Notes: generated by a model from the sequence alone, not told the origin. 64,000 nt of DNA from Sphaerosporella brunnea (GCA_008704415.1 VXIS01000221.1:17928-81927), one strand, 5' to 3'. Positions 11,421 through 22,879 are shown, counted from the stretch's first letter. Program-made: numbers and translations.

Positions 11421-11735
11421 ATAGTCAGCCAGTTTGGCTGACTGCGTTGAGCTGCAACGCGGGGTACAAAAAGCCAGCCTGGCTTTTCAACTCGCAGCCC
11501 TGTGTCCTTCCTGAGCTGTTGCTCGGGTATCAAGAATGGACATCACTGTTGCTTCACCGTTTATCACTCTGTATCAATTCACGACTTTTACATACAAAGA
11601 CGCAGCGCACAGCAAGCCAGCCCGGGCTGATCGAACAGCCGCCCATTGACAAAAATGATGGACACAAGCCGAGCCGGCTCGGACCGGTTGGCGGACAAGC
11701 CGAGCTTTTGCTGGAGCCTTTTTCCTTATAGCTAG
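11421..11735. repeat. Repeat R2, copy 1
   Basis: The 100-bp core 11513-11612 (GAGCTGTTGCTCGGGT through AAAGACGCAGCGCACAG) matches 55463-55564 at about 83 of 100 positions by hand count, same orientation. Its edges carry GGCTGA motifs and small inverted repeats (AAAAGCCAG / CTGGCTTTT at about 11470). It has no coding capacity, so it may be a non-autonomous element. Confidence 0.7.
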
Positions 11736-12331
11736 CTGGCTAGGTAGGGGATATAGCGCGTCGGCGGGCCAAATGAAAAGTACGTGTCCACGGTGGGTTG
11801 ATCAATAATATCCAGTAAAATTACATCAGCGCGAGAACAGAGCGTCCGGTCAGAGCCCGGGTTACTCCCAGTCAGACCACAAGACCTCCATGTTATCGCT
11901 TTGCCGGTTGCGCGAACGGGCAGGCTGCAGGTGTATATAGTATCGAACAACCAGTAGTGAACACCCGGTGTGCAGTCATTACTACAGCGCAACGTGATGA
12001 AAACTCATATTTACACCGCAGTCGGGCGTATGTGTGTGAAACACCGCGCAGCAAAGTAAACGGAGGAGTGGGTTGGGATCGAGGAGGCACGTCCGTCTGA
12101 CTTCACCGCGAGCACCAACGGATGAATACAATTCCAATCCATTCCACAACTATCGAAAGGCATGGCAGTGTGTACAGCAGCCTGGTCACTCCGCTCCATT
12201 GTCCCTCAACTTCCTCGACTCTAAAATCGGAGAGCGAGACGGTGACTGCCCTCCAAAATTGACTGTCGGAAACATAGAGTTGAGCGACTGGAAAAGGACG
12301 ACGGAAAACGGCGCCCCAAACCCGGTATGGG
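11736..12331. other. No gene recognised
   Basis: Short frames only; this is the flank of the LINE relic that follows. Confidence 0.4.
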
Positions 12332-13095
12332 GTGGCGCTACGGTTCGACCAAGGCCAACACGGACAGAAGGAACGTGTGGCCGACCTGCAGAAGCTGTTC
12401 AGTCACCAGGCGCGGACAGGCCTTGGTGCTCTGCTGACTTCTGCCATCGGCCCCCTCATCTGCGAAGCCGGGGTCACTGATGCGGAGATTGTCCTGCAAT
12501 GCAGACGCAGAAGGTTTGCTGCACGCCTCACCACAACGCCGGACAACAAGCCCGCGGGCACCGGCCTCAGGAACGCAGCAACCGCCCTCACTTGTCAACC
12601 CGCGCAGGCCGCCGCTAGGACAAGAACTGCCTTACTCCGCTTCGTCTCCAAAAACGCCTTTGGTGAATACGCGTCCCAGCCAAAACCGAAACCGGCTACC
12701 ATCATGAGCAATCTCGCCAATCCTATGCCTGGAGGCCTGGCGGCTATTGAACCAACCCAGCCAACAATGGCCGCCCTGATGGCCGCATGTCGCGAGTGCC
12801 CTGCTGACAATCCATTTGCGTTCTTTTTGGACGGATCACGGCTTGGAAGGTGGGCAATGCGGGTACGGCGCGGTCGCACGCACCAGCGCGACGATTGATG
12901 CATGGTGCCGCCAAGGTGGATACATAGGCGACAACAAAGTGCACTACGACGCGGAGCTTTTTGGCGTCGCCGCCGGCGTGGAGACGGCATCCGGAAGGAC
13001 CCACGCCCGATCGCGACTTCGAACAAAGCAGTCTTCTGTCCCCGAATATATACTCCCCGGGCAACCCTGATTCCACTCCGCGTAACTCTTATCAT
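12332..13095 (+). pseudogene. LINE (Tad1-like) relic: RT-end and RNase H, plus strand
   Basis: The frame 12332-12898 contains the segment that in fungal LINEs lies between reverse transcriptase and RNase H (GPLICEAGVTDAEIVL, then RRRRFAARLTTTPDNKPAG) and reaches the RNase H start FFLDGSRLG. A frameshift near 12850 moves the rest to the frame 12816-13070: GGQCGYGAVA, then GGYIGDNKVHYDAELFGVAAG, where the Asp of LDGS and the Glu of DAELFG are the first two catalytic residues of RNase H. The reverse transcriptase itself is absent. A second relic of the same family lies at 58.0-59.1 kb in the opposite orientation. Confidence 0.75.
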
Positions 13096-13871
13096 GTCGG
13101 ACGTGATCGCCTAACCCTCAACCATATGGTGACGCCTGCTAACAAGCTCTGCACGTAACAATCCCAGAAAAACAAGAAGAAAAGCCAGTAACATATAGCG
13201 AAACAAGAAAACCCCGCCTCATAGTATCTCTCCTTCAACCTTTCTTTGCGTTCTTCGCTGGTTCCACCTCGACACTCCTCTCGATTGATTTAGAAGATAC
13301 CCATTCGCAGCTGGCTATGAGGCGACCAAGGTATTTCAGAAAATAGTGTTTTTCCCACCAGGATACGCAACCACCCAGCACTCAGGGCATGGTGCCCCTG
13401 ATCGGATGCCTTGCCTTGCCATGACTGGCCATCCACCACACGGCCAAATTGCCAGCCTCGATAGTGCCGAGCATTCCGCGGCTCCAATGGTCCCCCTCGC
13501 CAGGGAGTATGGTGACGACCGCCGGCGCCCCCAGCCCGCCCTCCATCGCTGCCCACGCCCTCCGCGTGGCTTCGAAATCACTCAAGAAATGGATGTTGAG
13601 GCTGTCCACCGCTGGGCCACCCGCATGAACGCCGTGCTGGTATCACAGGATTATCACGATGAGGTCGCCGCCCTGCCGATGAGGTATCCCCGGCAGCATC
13701 TCTCTGCCAAGGATCCCTCGCGGATCGTCCTGCCAGATGGGCCATTGATTTGACGATTGAAGTGTATATATCCTTCCGCGGTGGACTAGGTGTATCCACC
13801 AAGCCGCTTCAATCGATAAGGGCTGCGCAAGGATGTGTTTGCCGAGGAAAATGACGATTAGGAGGGAATCA
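13096..13871. other. No gene recognised
   Basis: Minus-strand frames at 13382-13609 and 13643-13942 look somewhat protein-like and abut the Copia relic, but they do not match the Copia RNase H that should follow. They may be an unrelated insertion or decayed sequence. Confidence 0.35.
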
Positions 13872-14833
13872 CTATAGATGGCTGGTGGTTGAGTTGCCGG
13901 TGTGAGTCTCTCCACCGAGGTCTGTATCTGCGAAAGCCACAAGAGGGCTGTTATGTAAGCTGGGTGCAGAATTCGGCAGCGAGATGAGAGCGAGTTTGTC
14001 GGATGAAGTGGCTTTCAAGTAGCGGAATAGATGTGTGACGGCGGTCCAATGGTTTTCGTCTGGGTTAGACGAGTAGCGGCTAAGTGTTGTGGCTCCGTAG
14101 ACGATATCTAGGCGGCATCCAACGGCAATATATAGGAGAATTCCAACCACCTGCCGGTATACAGACTGGTTCACAGACTCCCCCGTTACTGCCACGCCGG
14201 GATGAGCTTCAGACCTTCTTCCAGCAGTCGTTCGCGCCGAATTGTTCGAGAACCTCTGCGATGTATACAGACTGGATGATGTAGGTGGTCCTCGTTTGCG
14301 GTCAAGTTGAATGTTAAGACACACATACTGGGAAGGCTCTCCTATTGGAATGCTGGCACCCTCAGGAGGTACGCTGCTGAATCGGTTGTTCAGAGCCGCA
14401 CAAATTGAAATAAGCTTGTCGATGGTACTGGTGAGGATCATGATGTCGTCGGCGTATACTAGGACAACGATGCCATTACGAAGGAAAAGCCAGCGCGTGG
14501 CGACCGACGCTCTGAGGGCAAGGTGGTCCACCAGAAAATCATAGACGTTTTGAAATCAACCGCGCGCAGACTGCGTTGAGCCATGAAGAGGTTTTTGAAC
14601 GCGGACAAGAAGGCGCTTCATGTTCCACGGGTCATTCCAGTTTTCTTCTGGCAGGCATAGGTACATCATTTGATGCAGCGTGCTTCCTTAAAAGGCTGTG
14701 GGGCAGAAGAGAATGGTGACTAGCAGGTCACGCTGCGCCGCGAGGCCTAGGCAATGGCGGATAATTGCGGAATTGACACCCAGGCAAGATATTGCATTCC
14801 CATCGAAATCTGGACCTTCGTTTTGAGTATAAC
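13872..14833 (-). pseudogene. Ty1/Copia reverse transcriptase relic
   Basis: One minus-strand frame from about 14833 to the TAG at 13872 has just two in-frame stops (TAA near 14682, TGA near 14560). In order it shows TQNEGPDFDG, LGLAAQRDLLV, LHQMMYLCLPEENW, RVQKPLHGSTQSARG, FQNVYDFLVDHL, the catalytic LVYADDIMIL motif, the YRQVVGILLYIA block, SNPDENHWTAVTHLFRYLK and AFADTDLGG (start of RNase H). This order is diagnostic for Copia pol. Gag, protease and integrase are missing and no LTR is seen next to it. Confidence 0.88.
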
Positions 14834-14848
14834 GATTGAGCCATATAC

Positions 14849-15248
14849 TTGGCATTCTCCCCCGAGGCTCCTATTCAGTTTGTGCCAGCTCCGCGTCCTG
14901 GAAAGGCTACTCGCATGAGAACCAACAAAACCGGTCCGAAGAATCTCAAGGCGGCCACTGTCAGAGCAGATTCCAAGAAGGCTGCCCAGGTACTGAAAGC
15001 TGCGACAGACTCGGACATCGTACCTGCCATTAATGGTGGAGTAAATGATTGACCGTTCTCAGGTTGCGGATCTGGTAGCTTCTGCAGAAACTGGTCCGGT
15101 GTCTCAGGAGGGTAGTCGCAGGATGCTCCGCTCATGCAAAGAGTTGGATAAATCCTACCAAGAAGCAGAAACACAGCTGACGCGTGCCTTAACAGCGGCG
15201 ATTAAAGCTGAGAAGGAAAGGCGAGCGGTCGCATACTTAGCCCGCTAA
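14849..15248 (+). other. Two overlapping coding-like frames, unknown family
   Basis: Frame one (to TGA at 15050) contains MRTNKTGPKNLKAATVRADS from an ATG at 14916. Frame two starts at ATG 15045, overlaps it by eight bases and ends at TAA 15246; it is Glu/Lys/Ala-rich near its end (LTRALTAAIKAEKERRA), a likely helix. Together they could be one protein split by a frameshift. They read away from the Copia relic. No family is recognised. Confidence 0.35.
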
Positions 15249-15330
15249 AAGGGTTGCGGGACAAACATTCCATTTCTTTGGGCATTATGATTTGCATTTC
15301 ACTCCCCCTGCATTCTCTCTCCCCCTTCCA

Positions 15331-15570
15331 TGCAAGTTCTCGTTTCTTCGCGGGCGATGGTTTGAACCCTCCCCCTGTCCATCCCGTGTTCCACCGTTTA
15401 TTCGACGCTGACCAGCTGGATAATTTTGCAAGTTCTTAATTTTTTGACCACGATGGTTTGCACCCTCCCCCTCTTCCTTCCCATACCGTTTATTCGTCAC
15501 TGACCAGCCGGATAGTCCTGCAAGTTTTCATTTCTTTGGCCGCAATGGTTGGCACCCTTCGGGCACTGGC
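15331..15570. repeat. Tandem repeat, about 94-bp period, 2.5 units
   Basis: TGCAAGTT starts each unit at 15331, 15427 and 15519. Units share TTTCTT, CGATGGTTTG, CCCTCCCCCT, CCGTTTATTCG and GACCAGC(T/C)GGATA. It abuts repeat R6. Confidence 0.8.
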
Positions 15571-15574
15571 AGGA

Positions 15575-16015
15575 TGCAGGGGCGGGCCAGGGCAGGAGCG
15601 AACGGGGTGAGGGGACGAAAGCAGAATACACAAGATTCAGCTGTGTAAAACACCTCAAATATCCAGCTTGCACTGAGTAAAAAAACCCAAGATATCCAGC
15701 TTGCACTGTGTGGAAACCCGACATATCCAGGTTTGATTGAGCAAAAACACCTGAGATATCCAGCCTGCACTGTGTAAAAAACCCAATATATCCAGCAAGG
15801 ACGGGGTAAAAGAACCTGGGATATCCAGATTGCACCGTGTATTTCTGGCCAGCCTCGGCTGCTATGTACCCAGCGTCTGAGTATTTTACCCAAAAAACTG
15901 TGTAAAAACTGTGTAAAATCTGTGTACATTCTGAGTAGCTTAAGAGTTAAATCTCGCCCGCTTAGGTACCTAGATCGTCTGAGTACTATCTGAGTATCTT
16001 TACCCATACCGCGCG
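15575..16015 (-). repeat. Repeat R6, copy 1, with 33-bp internal array
   Basis: Read on the minus strand this matches 34283-34640 on the plus strand: GCGGTATGGGTAAAGATAC, then TGGGTAAAATAC, GCAGCCGAGGCTGGCCAG, then tandem units of the form GATATCTYGGGTTTTTTAC + CAGTGCAAGCTG. This copy has six units (15638-15826, 31-33 bp each); copy 2 has three. The array encodes an 11-residue repeat (AGYLGFFYSVQ-like) in one frame, but I see no start. The unit number differs between copies. Confidence 0.75.
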
Positions 16016-17197
16016 TGTACCACAGGGCATTAAGATTGACATTGCCACAGATCGCCCTACACGTTGTCATATATATTCCGCACGAATGAATCGTGGCTTA
16101 TTGCAATAGAAGATGGATCAATTCAGTGAATGTACCGTGGCGCAAAACAAGGAAACGCAGCAAAAGATACGCCATTCCCGATCGTGGTCCTGAGCCCAAG
16201 GCCGAATGGAGAGGCCGAATGGCAAGGCCGAATGGCAAGGCAGAATGGCAAGGCCGAATGGCTCAGCTTCTTTGTTGTTATTTCAACATCACACAGCAAC
16301 GAAAGCTGGAGCGGAATCCGACACGCAACACGGTGATGAGTGAGAACTGGTCTGGACAAATCAGTAGACCATGGAGGGCAGGGAAAGCCAATAAAAAGCG
16401 ACGATGAAAAGGAACAACATGTAGAAGCTGCGGCGCCGGGACTTTACCACCCCTGCAGATCCCCGAGTCATGGGTCAGAAAGTGTGTCCATATCCGGCAA
16501 GGAATGCCCCTATCCAGATGAGCGTTGCGATTCCAGAGTCTGCATCATCACCGTTCTAAGAGTCCTGGGAAATATAGATTCACGAAAGGTACCCAGCTTG
16601 TACAATTTCTTTCCGACTAATGGTGGGCCGTTGACACACACTGCGTCGAAACGTTTTATCATCGTCGAGCCTGACGCACAAATCCCTGCCTGAGTAATGT
16701 TTCTACAGTCGTTGTTTTCTTTCTCAGCATACTCTTTAAGCCAGGTGGCATCAAGACTGCTCATCCCGACTCGGGGTCGGCTTGATCATCAGACGACAGG
16801 TACTCCCGCAAGGTGATACGCCTGCTTTGACGAATTCCTCCTCGTTGGCGAGGCTAGTAGGCATGTCGGTATGTCTTTTTAGTGTGTTTGCACTAAGCAG
16901 CCTGCCCAACTGGCTGCTGCTCAAGCGAAGCATAAATCCTCCGCGATGTCAAACCTCTGGCGGGTACCATGCCAAACCAGGTGCACCCAACTTGCACTCT
17001 CATACGACCGATCAACGACACGACCCGGTGCTTCCACTTGTGCCGGCAGAGACCCATTAGCTGGCAGACAGAAAGATTCTTAGCTTGAGGCTCAGAACAA
17101 TAAACGTCCCTTGCAAGTGAGCAGCAGTGCTGATACACAGATTCCTAGTCGCTGCGCTCAGGATATCCTCACAGCGCCACCACGCCCGCAGTCGACA
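16016..17197. other. No gene recognised
   Basis: Apart from the 13-bp array at 16198-16262 this stretch holds only short chance frames. Confidence 0.4.
16198..16262. repeat. 13-bp tandem repeat, five units
   Basis: Five consecutive 13-mers, consensus AAGGCCGAATGGC, with one or two substitutions in some units. Confidence 0.9.
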
Positions 17198-17737
17198 GGG
17201 AGTGGCTGATGCTGGTATACCTGGAGGGCCCCCGCATCGATGGCGCGGGTGCCATCATGGCCTGAGTCGTTGCTTAATCACTTACGCAGCACGTTGCGTT
17301 GCAAATAATCGGATCAGGGAAAATAAAATATCCGCCGGTTGCGACGAGATCAAACCCGTCAGGCAGCCTCTATCAATTTTTCGGAGCCCAGAACGGACGT
17401 GTATTTGCCACCCAGTGCTGCCGGCTGTTCAACTGACCATCCAGGTGCGCGGCTGGTGCGCAAGCCTGCCCTTATAACCGAACTTGTCAAGGCGCTGGGT
17501 CGGATCCACGCGGCGGGCGTCCTCTCCAGGGATGCCTTGCCCAGGAGTCTGCTGATCGACCAAGACGACCACGTCTGGTGGGTGGATTTTGGATCTGCGT
17601 CGACCACCGCCACACATCATGTCGGCAAGCGATACTTTGAGTCGGAGCAGTGGGCGGTGTGGGATTTGCTTGGGAATGATGTTGTTCCCGCCGCCCGCGA
17701 GGGGAGGACGCCGGAGCGGTGGATTATTGGCGGCTAG
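17198..17737 (+). pseudogene. Protein-kinase-fold relic with internal disruption
   Basis: Frame at 17200-17265 gives EWLMLVYLEGPRIDGAGAIMA and stops (kinase hinge region). After about 210 unrelated bases a second frame gives ELVKALGRIHAAGVLSRDA, then LLIDQDDHVWWVDFGSAS (17480-17610). These are the hinge, catalytic-loop and DFG regions of fungal APH/RIO-like kinases. The loop His is Ser here (SRD) and the metal-binding Asn region is altered (PRS), while DFG is intact. The N-lobe is not found. It is a gene fragment interrupted by sequence that does not look like an intron. Confidence 0.62.
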
Positions 17738-18677
17738 TCGGCTCACTGCTGGCCGTACCCATTCGCGCAGCCGACAAATACTCCATCCCATCTGTGCTCT
17801 CACGATGCGCAGACGGAGGAAAGGAAATAGGGACAACAAACGCCGCGCGCGGGAGCGAATTACGGGAAAGCTGGACGGTGTCTGCCAGAGCGGTTGAAAA
17901 GGGGCTAGGTGCTGTCCGAACTACGATGCATTTGGCGGGGTGGGAGGACATCAAACAAACAGCAGTACGATGGTTTTGTCATATGATGGAGGAAGCGAAG
18001 GGAAGGAAGGGGAGAGGGTGGCTCATCGTGCTCACGCCGCGTTTCATGTCGGACTTGTGAATGGCCGGTGGGTGGGGCACGGTGGACGGTGGGCGGGGGG
18101 CTGGAGCGTCTGGCGGTATGGAAGTCGCGCGTTCAACCTGGAAGCCTGGTCCGTGATATTCCCAACCTGGCGACGCATGCGACAGGGGAGCCGACATGGG
18201 AAGCAGGGGAGGCAAGCGGGGGGCGCAGAAGCAGAAGCGTGCGAGCGAAGTGGGGAGGCAAGGGAAGCGGCAGAGGAAGGGGCACATACATACCACCTAG
18301 CAACAAAAAACAAAGGCTTTTCAACGTGTGATGTCAGTCCTCGTGAAATATGGTTGCCGCCTTCAACACGCGCAGACTTGCGGCGGAATACAGCTCACTC
18401 GTCCTCCACGCGGCGAGCTCTTCACGGACCCTCTTGGTTTGGGCTTAAAGTCCAGCCACATTCACAGTACTACTGCCTAGAGGCGGAGTAGGTTGCGGCC
18501 GGTGCTTCTCTCTCGCGTGTTTCCTGCTTTTCCTTCTTTTACTTGGCTGTGAGCCGGCGGCTTGGGTCAGGTGGTGACATTGACGAGAGTAGATACGTAC
18601 CTCAGCTGGAAACGGGACGGGATTTGCCGCTTACCAAGGGAGTTGGATTTCGCAGCCACAATGTGAGAGACAGTCGA
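17738..18677. other. G-rich stretch, no gene recognised
   Basis: The segment 18060-18290 is strongly purine/G-rich on the plus strand, which keeps several frames open; their products are low-complexity and unconvincing. Confidence 0.4.
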
Positions 18678-19170
18678 TTATGCGGCAGGAAGTTGCCCGC
18701 CAACATGCTCGCCATCAATCAACCCATTCTCGTCATCATCATCATCAGTAGGATCATTGGCATTGGACATTATCACCGTCGAGACTGTGGCCAAAACAGG
18801 CTTGTTGAAAAAATGCTGCGACGCCGACGGCTGAAGGGATCGCACAAACACACGGGTCTCACTTGGCAGCAGCCCACAATGTGTGAAAACACAGTTTATA
18901 CGACCCACCCCCCCCCCCCCCGGCCAGTTGCTCTGGCTTCGGGGAAGTGAGAGCGGGGCTGTGGTCGACATGAGCCCGTCGGTAGGTAGGCTTGGGTCGG
19001 CTCCTCTAATTCTCGCGGGGCTCGAGCTGCTCTACACCGGGCTCTCGAGCCATCCAATTGTTTTGCACACAAATCAGGGGGCACAGGTCATACTAGCACG
19101 GGGATGTATGTACACGGTATATAGATGTGATATCGGTACAGATCACTCTCGGGAGGTACGGCAGCTGAAT
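18678..19170 (-). repeat. Repeat R5, copy 1 (coding-like)
   Basis: Sequence around TCTAATTCTCGCGGGGCTCG and GTACACGGTATATAGATGTG (19000-19140) resembles 52730-53000. The minus-strand frame 18678-18971 ends in a DDDDDENGLIDGE stretch. A run of 14 C lies inside it (18908-18921). Family unknown; the order of some blocks differs between copies. Confidence 0.35.
18908..18921. repeat. Poly(C) run, 14 bases
   Basis: This is an uninterrupted run of 14 C. Similar G/C runs occur at 19559 (15), 35758 (14), 55039 (13) and 57590 (13). Confidence 0.9.
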
Positions 19171-20870
19171 CTGCAACCCTCTCCGGGACGTCGTGGTTCC
19201 CGTGAATGAATCTCTACCGTATCCGTCGGCCAAAGAGCACCTGCATCTATATATAGTTGTAGCTTCCATAATCCCGCAAGCCTTCGTCGGTCATCATTCA
19301 TACTCCTTCCTACCGTAGTTTTTTTTTGGTGTGATATTTTGGCCGCGGAGGGTTACGATTGAGCGAGTGCATAAACCGTGAGTCGGGAGCAGAACCCCAC
19401 GCACGCACTGGCATCCCCCGCCTTTGTGACCGCAACTGCCTGTAGATTCTTCAAAAAAAAACCATGGATGAGACAGGAAGGAATAAGCCTTGAAGTCGCA
19501 ACTAGCTGTGAAACATCAAATGCGCGCGAGTCACTTTTTGTGGCCACCACCGGCCGCACCCCCCCCCCCCCCCAAATGAATCAAGAACTCTGAGCACCTC
19601 CCAGTGACATTGTGGTGAGCCACATACACACTCCACCGGGATGCAGTTTCCGCCCTCTTTCACTCGAGGCCACTCCTTTATGTTCAGTGCCTAGATGCCT
19701 TGAAGCATCAACTCGCCTCCTTCCCTCAGCCTCGCTGCGGCTTCTTGGCGCGGGCACAGGCCGCCCTCCTAAAGGCGGGCTTTCTCAAATTAGCCATACT
19801 GTGGCTCTATCTCACAATCGAGGCCGCACAGACGTCGAGTTGGTTTGATTAAAAGGGTCACGGTGGTGTCGCATGATGCGGCTGTCGGGCCCTGCAGTCG
19901 GCAGATCACCGCGGATCACAGCAGATCACTTGCTATGAAAACCTGGAAAACCGATGTTTCACGTTTAAACTATCTAGCACTATATGTACAGCGATTTGGG
20001 GAACATCGCAATGAGGGAGAAGGCGAAAGCAAACGCGACCGCGAATGCGAGGGATGGGTACCTCGCGATCCGCAAGCTGGGCCCGCGAAGGTCAACGTGA
20101 ACGGCCATTAGTTCCGCTATAACGAGGCGATGGATGGAATACACCGGCGAAGAAGGATCATTGGCCTTGAGGTTTTGGAGGAAAAAGGGTTCTGGATAAT
20201 GTCGATGAAATTAAGTCACCGGAGAACGATGATGAGCTATTGGATGTGGATGTACTGCCACGCGGAGGATGCCGGGCGCGGTGGGCAGCAGTGACGGAGG
20301 GGTTAGGGTCATTGGGGAGATATGGCATACATGTCAGCGTGATCACTCGGACTCTGTATGTCATAACAGCTATGTGCATCTGCCAACCTCTGTCTGCCAT
20401 TAAAGTACGTGGTGGGCAGTATATCGTGCAGATGGGTGCGGCTGCCCGTGGGGAACAGTGAATCGGTCGGGCGCTGCAACCGTGATGCAGCATCTGTGGG
20501 GCGGTGGTGGTGAGAAAACAGGTGTGATGCGTAAGTGCGCGGTACAGATATGCAGCAAGTCCGGTGCCACGCGGGGAGCAGCGGCGACTTCATGAGGAGA
20601 GTGACGGAATGTGGCGCAGAGATGAGGTTCCAACTGCATCGATTGAGCTAATGATACCGAGGGAGCCTGAACAACAGCTGCAGCAATACCTCACCAGCTC
20701 AAGAGCGGCGGCGGCGCGATATTCCCTCCGGCTCTACATCGTTGCGGGTCTACGCCTCCCTGGCCGTCCCTACTCCTTTGTCCACGCAAACCCCACGACT
20801 AGCCTACCTGCCACGGCCGACTCTGCTAGACGGCGGCCAGCTGTTTGATAACGTTGAAGTCGTAATGGCA
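19171..20870. other. No gene recognised
   Basis: A run of 15 C lies at 19559-19573. All frames are short and without family motifs. Confidence 0.4.
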
Positions 20871-21135
20871 ACGATGCGGTAAATGTAGCGGTAAATGTAG
20901 CAATGCTGGCGGTAAAGTGAACGAAGCTAAGGCGATCAAGGCGGTGGTAACATGAACGGTAGTGATGTTGCTGCGGTAAACACGGTGATTTGACGGAGGT
21001 AAAGGTGTCGATGTTACAGAAGCAAAGACCGCGATACGATATGGCAGCAGTAGTGGCGGATAATGCAGCGATAAAGGTGACGATGCCGCAGCGGTAAAGT
21101 CTGCGATGTGGCGGCTATGGACCCTGTGTTTCGCG
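20871..21135. repeat. Degenerate GCGGTAA-rich minisatellite
   Basis: The motif GCGGTAAA(T/G)GTAGC and variants (GGTAAAGTGAACG, GCGATAAAGGTGACG) recur about every 12-25 bases, with GATG and GATGTTGC spacers. Unit length is not constant. No gene. Confidence 0.65.
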
Positions 21136-21204
21136 ATCAGCCAAATGCTGACGTCAAATCAAACTACTAGACGTAGATCAATGCACGTGCGAGCTGACGG
21201 TGCG

Positions 21205-21710
21205 AGATGAGAGAACGCCAGCTCGAAGGATGTAGACCGGCGGGGCTGGGAGCGGAGGATTTGAGATCGGAAAACGCAAGCTGGCAAGGCGCAGATGTGC
21301 GGGCATCTGAGCGGAGAGACATTCGATCCGAGATTGCAAGCGTCGAGGGCGTAGATCGGTGAGCGGGAGCGGACACCACGAAACGGCAGAACACAAACAA
21401 ACTAACAACCGGTAAGAACTATCAATCATATGAACACCAGCCCCCATGGTGGGAACGAGGCAGGTTCACACGTACAGGCTGTGGGAGCGTGGGTGCCCAG
21501 GATGTGAGGAGAAAGAAAGCCAGCTCGGAGGTCGTAGACCGGCGGGCGGGAGTGGATGCAGATGAGAAAAACGAAAGCTTGGAGGCCGTCGAGCGGCGTA
21601 GGATCTGAGCTGCTGGGACAACGCAAGCTCAGAGCAGGTACATCGGCGGGCGGGATGTGTGCTCGGATAACGCAATCACGGAGGAGGTAGATCGACGAGC
21701 ATTGGGGCTC
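21205..21710. repeat. Minisatellite, about 50-60-bp units, seven degenerate units
   Basis: Units share GAGAAAACGCAAGCTCGGAG, then GTAGATCGGCG and GGCGGGA. A non-repeat spacer (about 21380-21490) separates units 1-3 from 4-7. No reading frame is maintained. Confidence 0.7.
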
Positions 21711-22207
21711 GGAAGACATAAGACCTATGATCAAGAGTATCCAATTCACCCCTACCCGTAGTCGCACGCGACAATGGGAAACAACCTGGGTTCGCCTCGC
21801 TGGACTGGCAAGAGGCCGGCTCGCAGCCACCCCGGAACCGTCGTCCGCGGTTCAGGAAAACACGGGGGAAGACACAGGGTCCATTCACGTCGATGTGTCC
21901 GGTTATACAGGCATGGACATCGCCTGGAATGGTTCTAAATTCAGATTCACATACGGTGGCTCGACATAACGGATGTATCTTTAAAGATGTACGTACAGCG
22001 AGGGCTGAGGAAGGTCGCCTGGAAATGATGATAGTTGTATCATAATGTAGAAGGAGGGAGAGGGCCTTCATGCACGGGTCTGGGAAAACAAATTGGTGGC
22101 GGGTGCATGATTATTGATACCTACATAGCAGCGCTGTTCCGATAGCTCAGTGACAGCAGAATAAACAAATCAATTTTGTCTTGCCGTGCACAATGTCGAT
22201 TCGGCGC
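21711..22207. other. No gene assigned; small plus-strand frame
   Basis: An ATG frame at 21727-21969 (80 codons) ends GYTGMDIAWNGSKFRFTYGG, which looks protein-like, but it has no known domain and sits between a minisatellite and the F-box gene. Confidence 0.3.
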
Positions 22208-22879
22208 TTATGAATACAGTTCCCCATCATCGGGCTCAGCGCATCTCAATACCTGGTTCCAAGCCCTGCAATTTCCACAATATCTCTGCGCAGCTAAAGA
22301 GGCTACTGGAGACCCCTCGGCTTCCACGGGTCTGTGACTACAAACACCAACTGTGTGAACACAACACAGCACAGAACGCTGGAAGGGAACGCACTTACCA
22401 GTCCAATCAACTTCGCAGGGCATATATCGGGGACTTAGAAAACGTTTAAGATGTACGATGCGGATACGTATCATCGAAGCCTCACAATCAGCCAGGGAAG
22501 CAACAGAGTCCGCCAGAGTCTCCTCAACCGCAAACCAATCAACACGCTCTTCCTGGTCATCGACGTTATGTCGCAGCCTCATCGCAGCCAGCCAAACAAG
22601 ATGTTGAAATCTTGCTCTGACCTGGTGGCGACGCACCATCTCCGCCTCGATCTTCAACAGCGCCAGCCGCTCAAGAGCTACCCGACTCATCAGCGCTGTC
22701 TTGTGGGCTGTCCAAATACGGAATATCGTCGCACTCGCATGCCGAAAGCGCCGGACGTGCGTGTCTATGGCCGTGCCGATGTAGTCTTCCTCTCCGTGCA
22801 TCACCGCTGCGACGATGGAGAGGAGTATTTCCACTGGGAGCGTTTCGAGGGGCGTTGTTGTGGTGGTGTTGAGAGGCAT
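22208..22879 (-). CDS. F-box domain protein
   Basis: The ATG is at 22879. After a Thr-rich leader comes TPLETLPVEILLSIVAAVM (residues 9-27), the start of a fungal F-box, the motif that binds Skp1 in SCF ubiquitin ligases. The rest (FRHASATIFRIWTAH, then helical Arg/Leu-rich sequence to MPCEVDWT) fits the variable substrate-side region of ascomycete F-box proteins. A GTAAGT at 22398 and a CACACAG ending at 22351 bound a possible 48-nt intron; its length is a multiple of three and it has no stop, so the frame is open either way. The C-terminus is short, so it may continue in a further exon or be truncated. Confidence 0.6.
   Translation of the reverse strand: MPLNTTTTTPLETLPVEILLSIVAAVMHGEEDYIGTAIDTHVRRFRHASATIFRIWTAHKTALMSRVALERLALLKIEAEMVRRHQVRARFQHLVWLAAMRLRHNVDDQEERVDWFAVEETLADSVASLADCEASMIRIRIVHLKRFLSPRYMPCEVDWTGKCVPFQRSVLCCVHTVGVCSHRPVEAEGSPVASLAAQRYCGNCRAWNQVLRCAEPDDGELYS

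Noticed and set aside
10901..11533. 210-codon minus-strand frame
   Set aside because: It crosses the boundary of repeat R2; only the last 25 codons are likely part of R1.
17979..18331. Several overlapping open frames in G-rich sequence
   Set aside because: Open because stop codons are rare in this composition; products are low-complexity.
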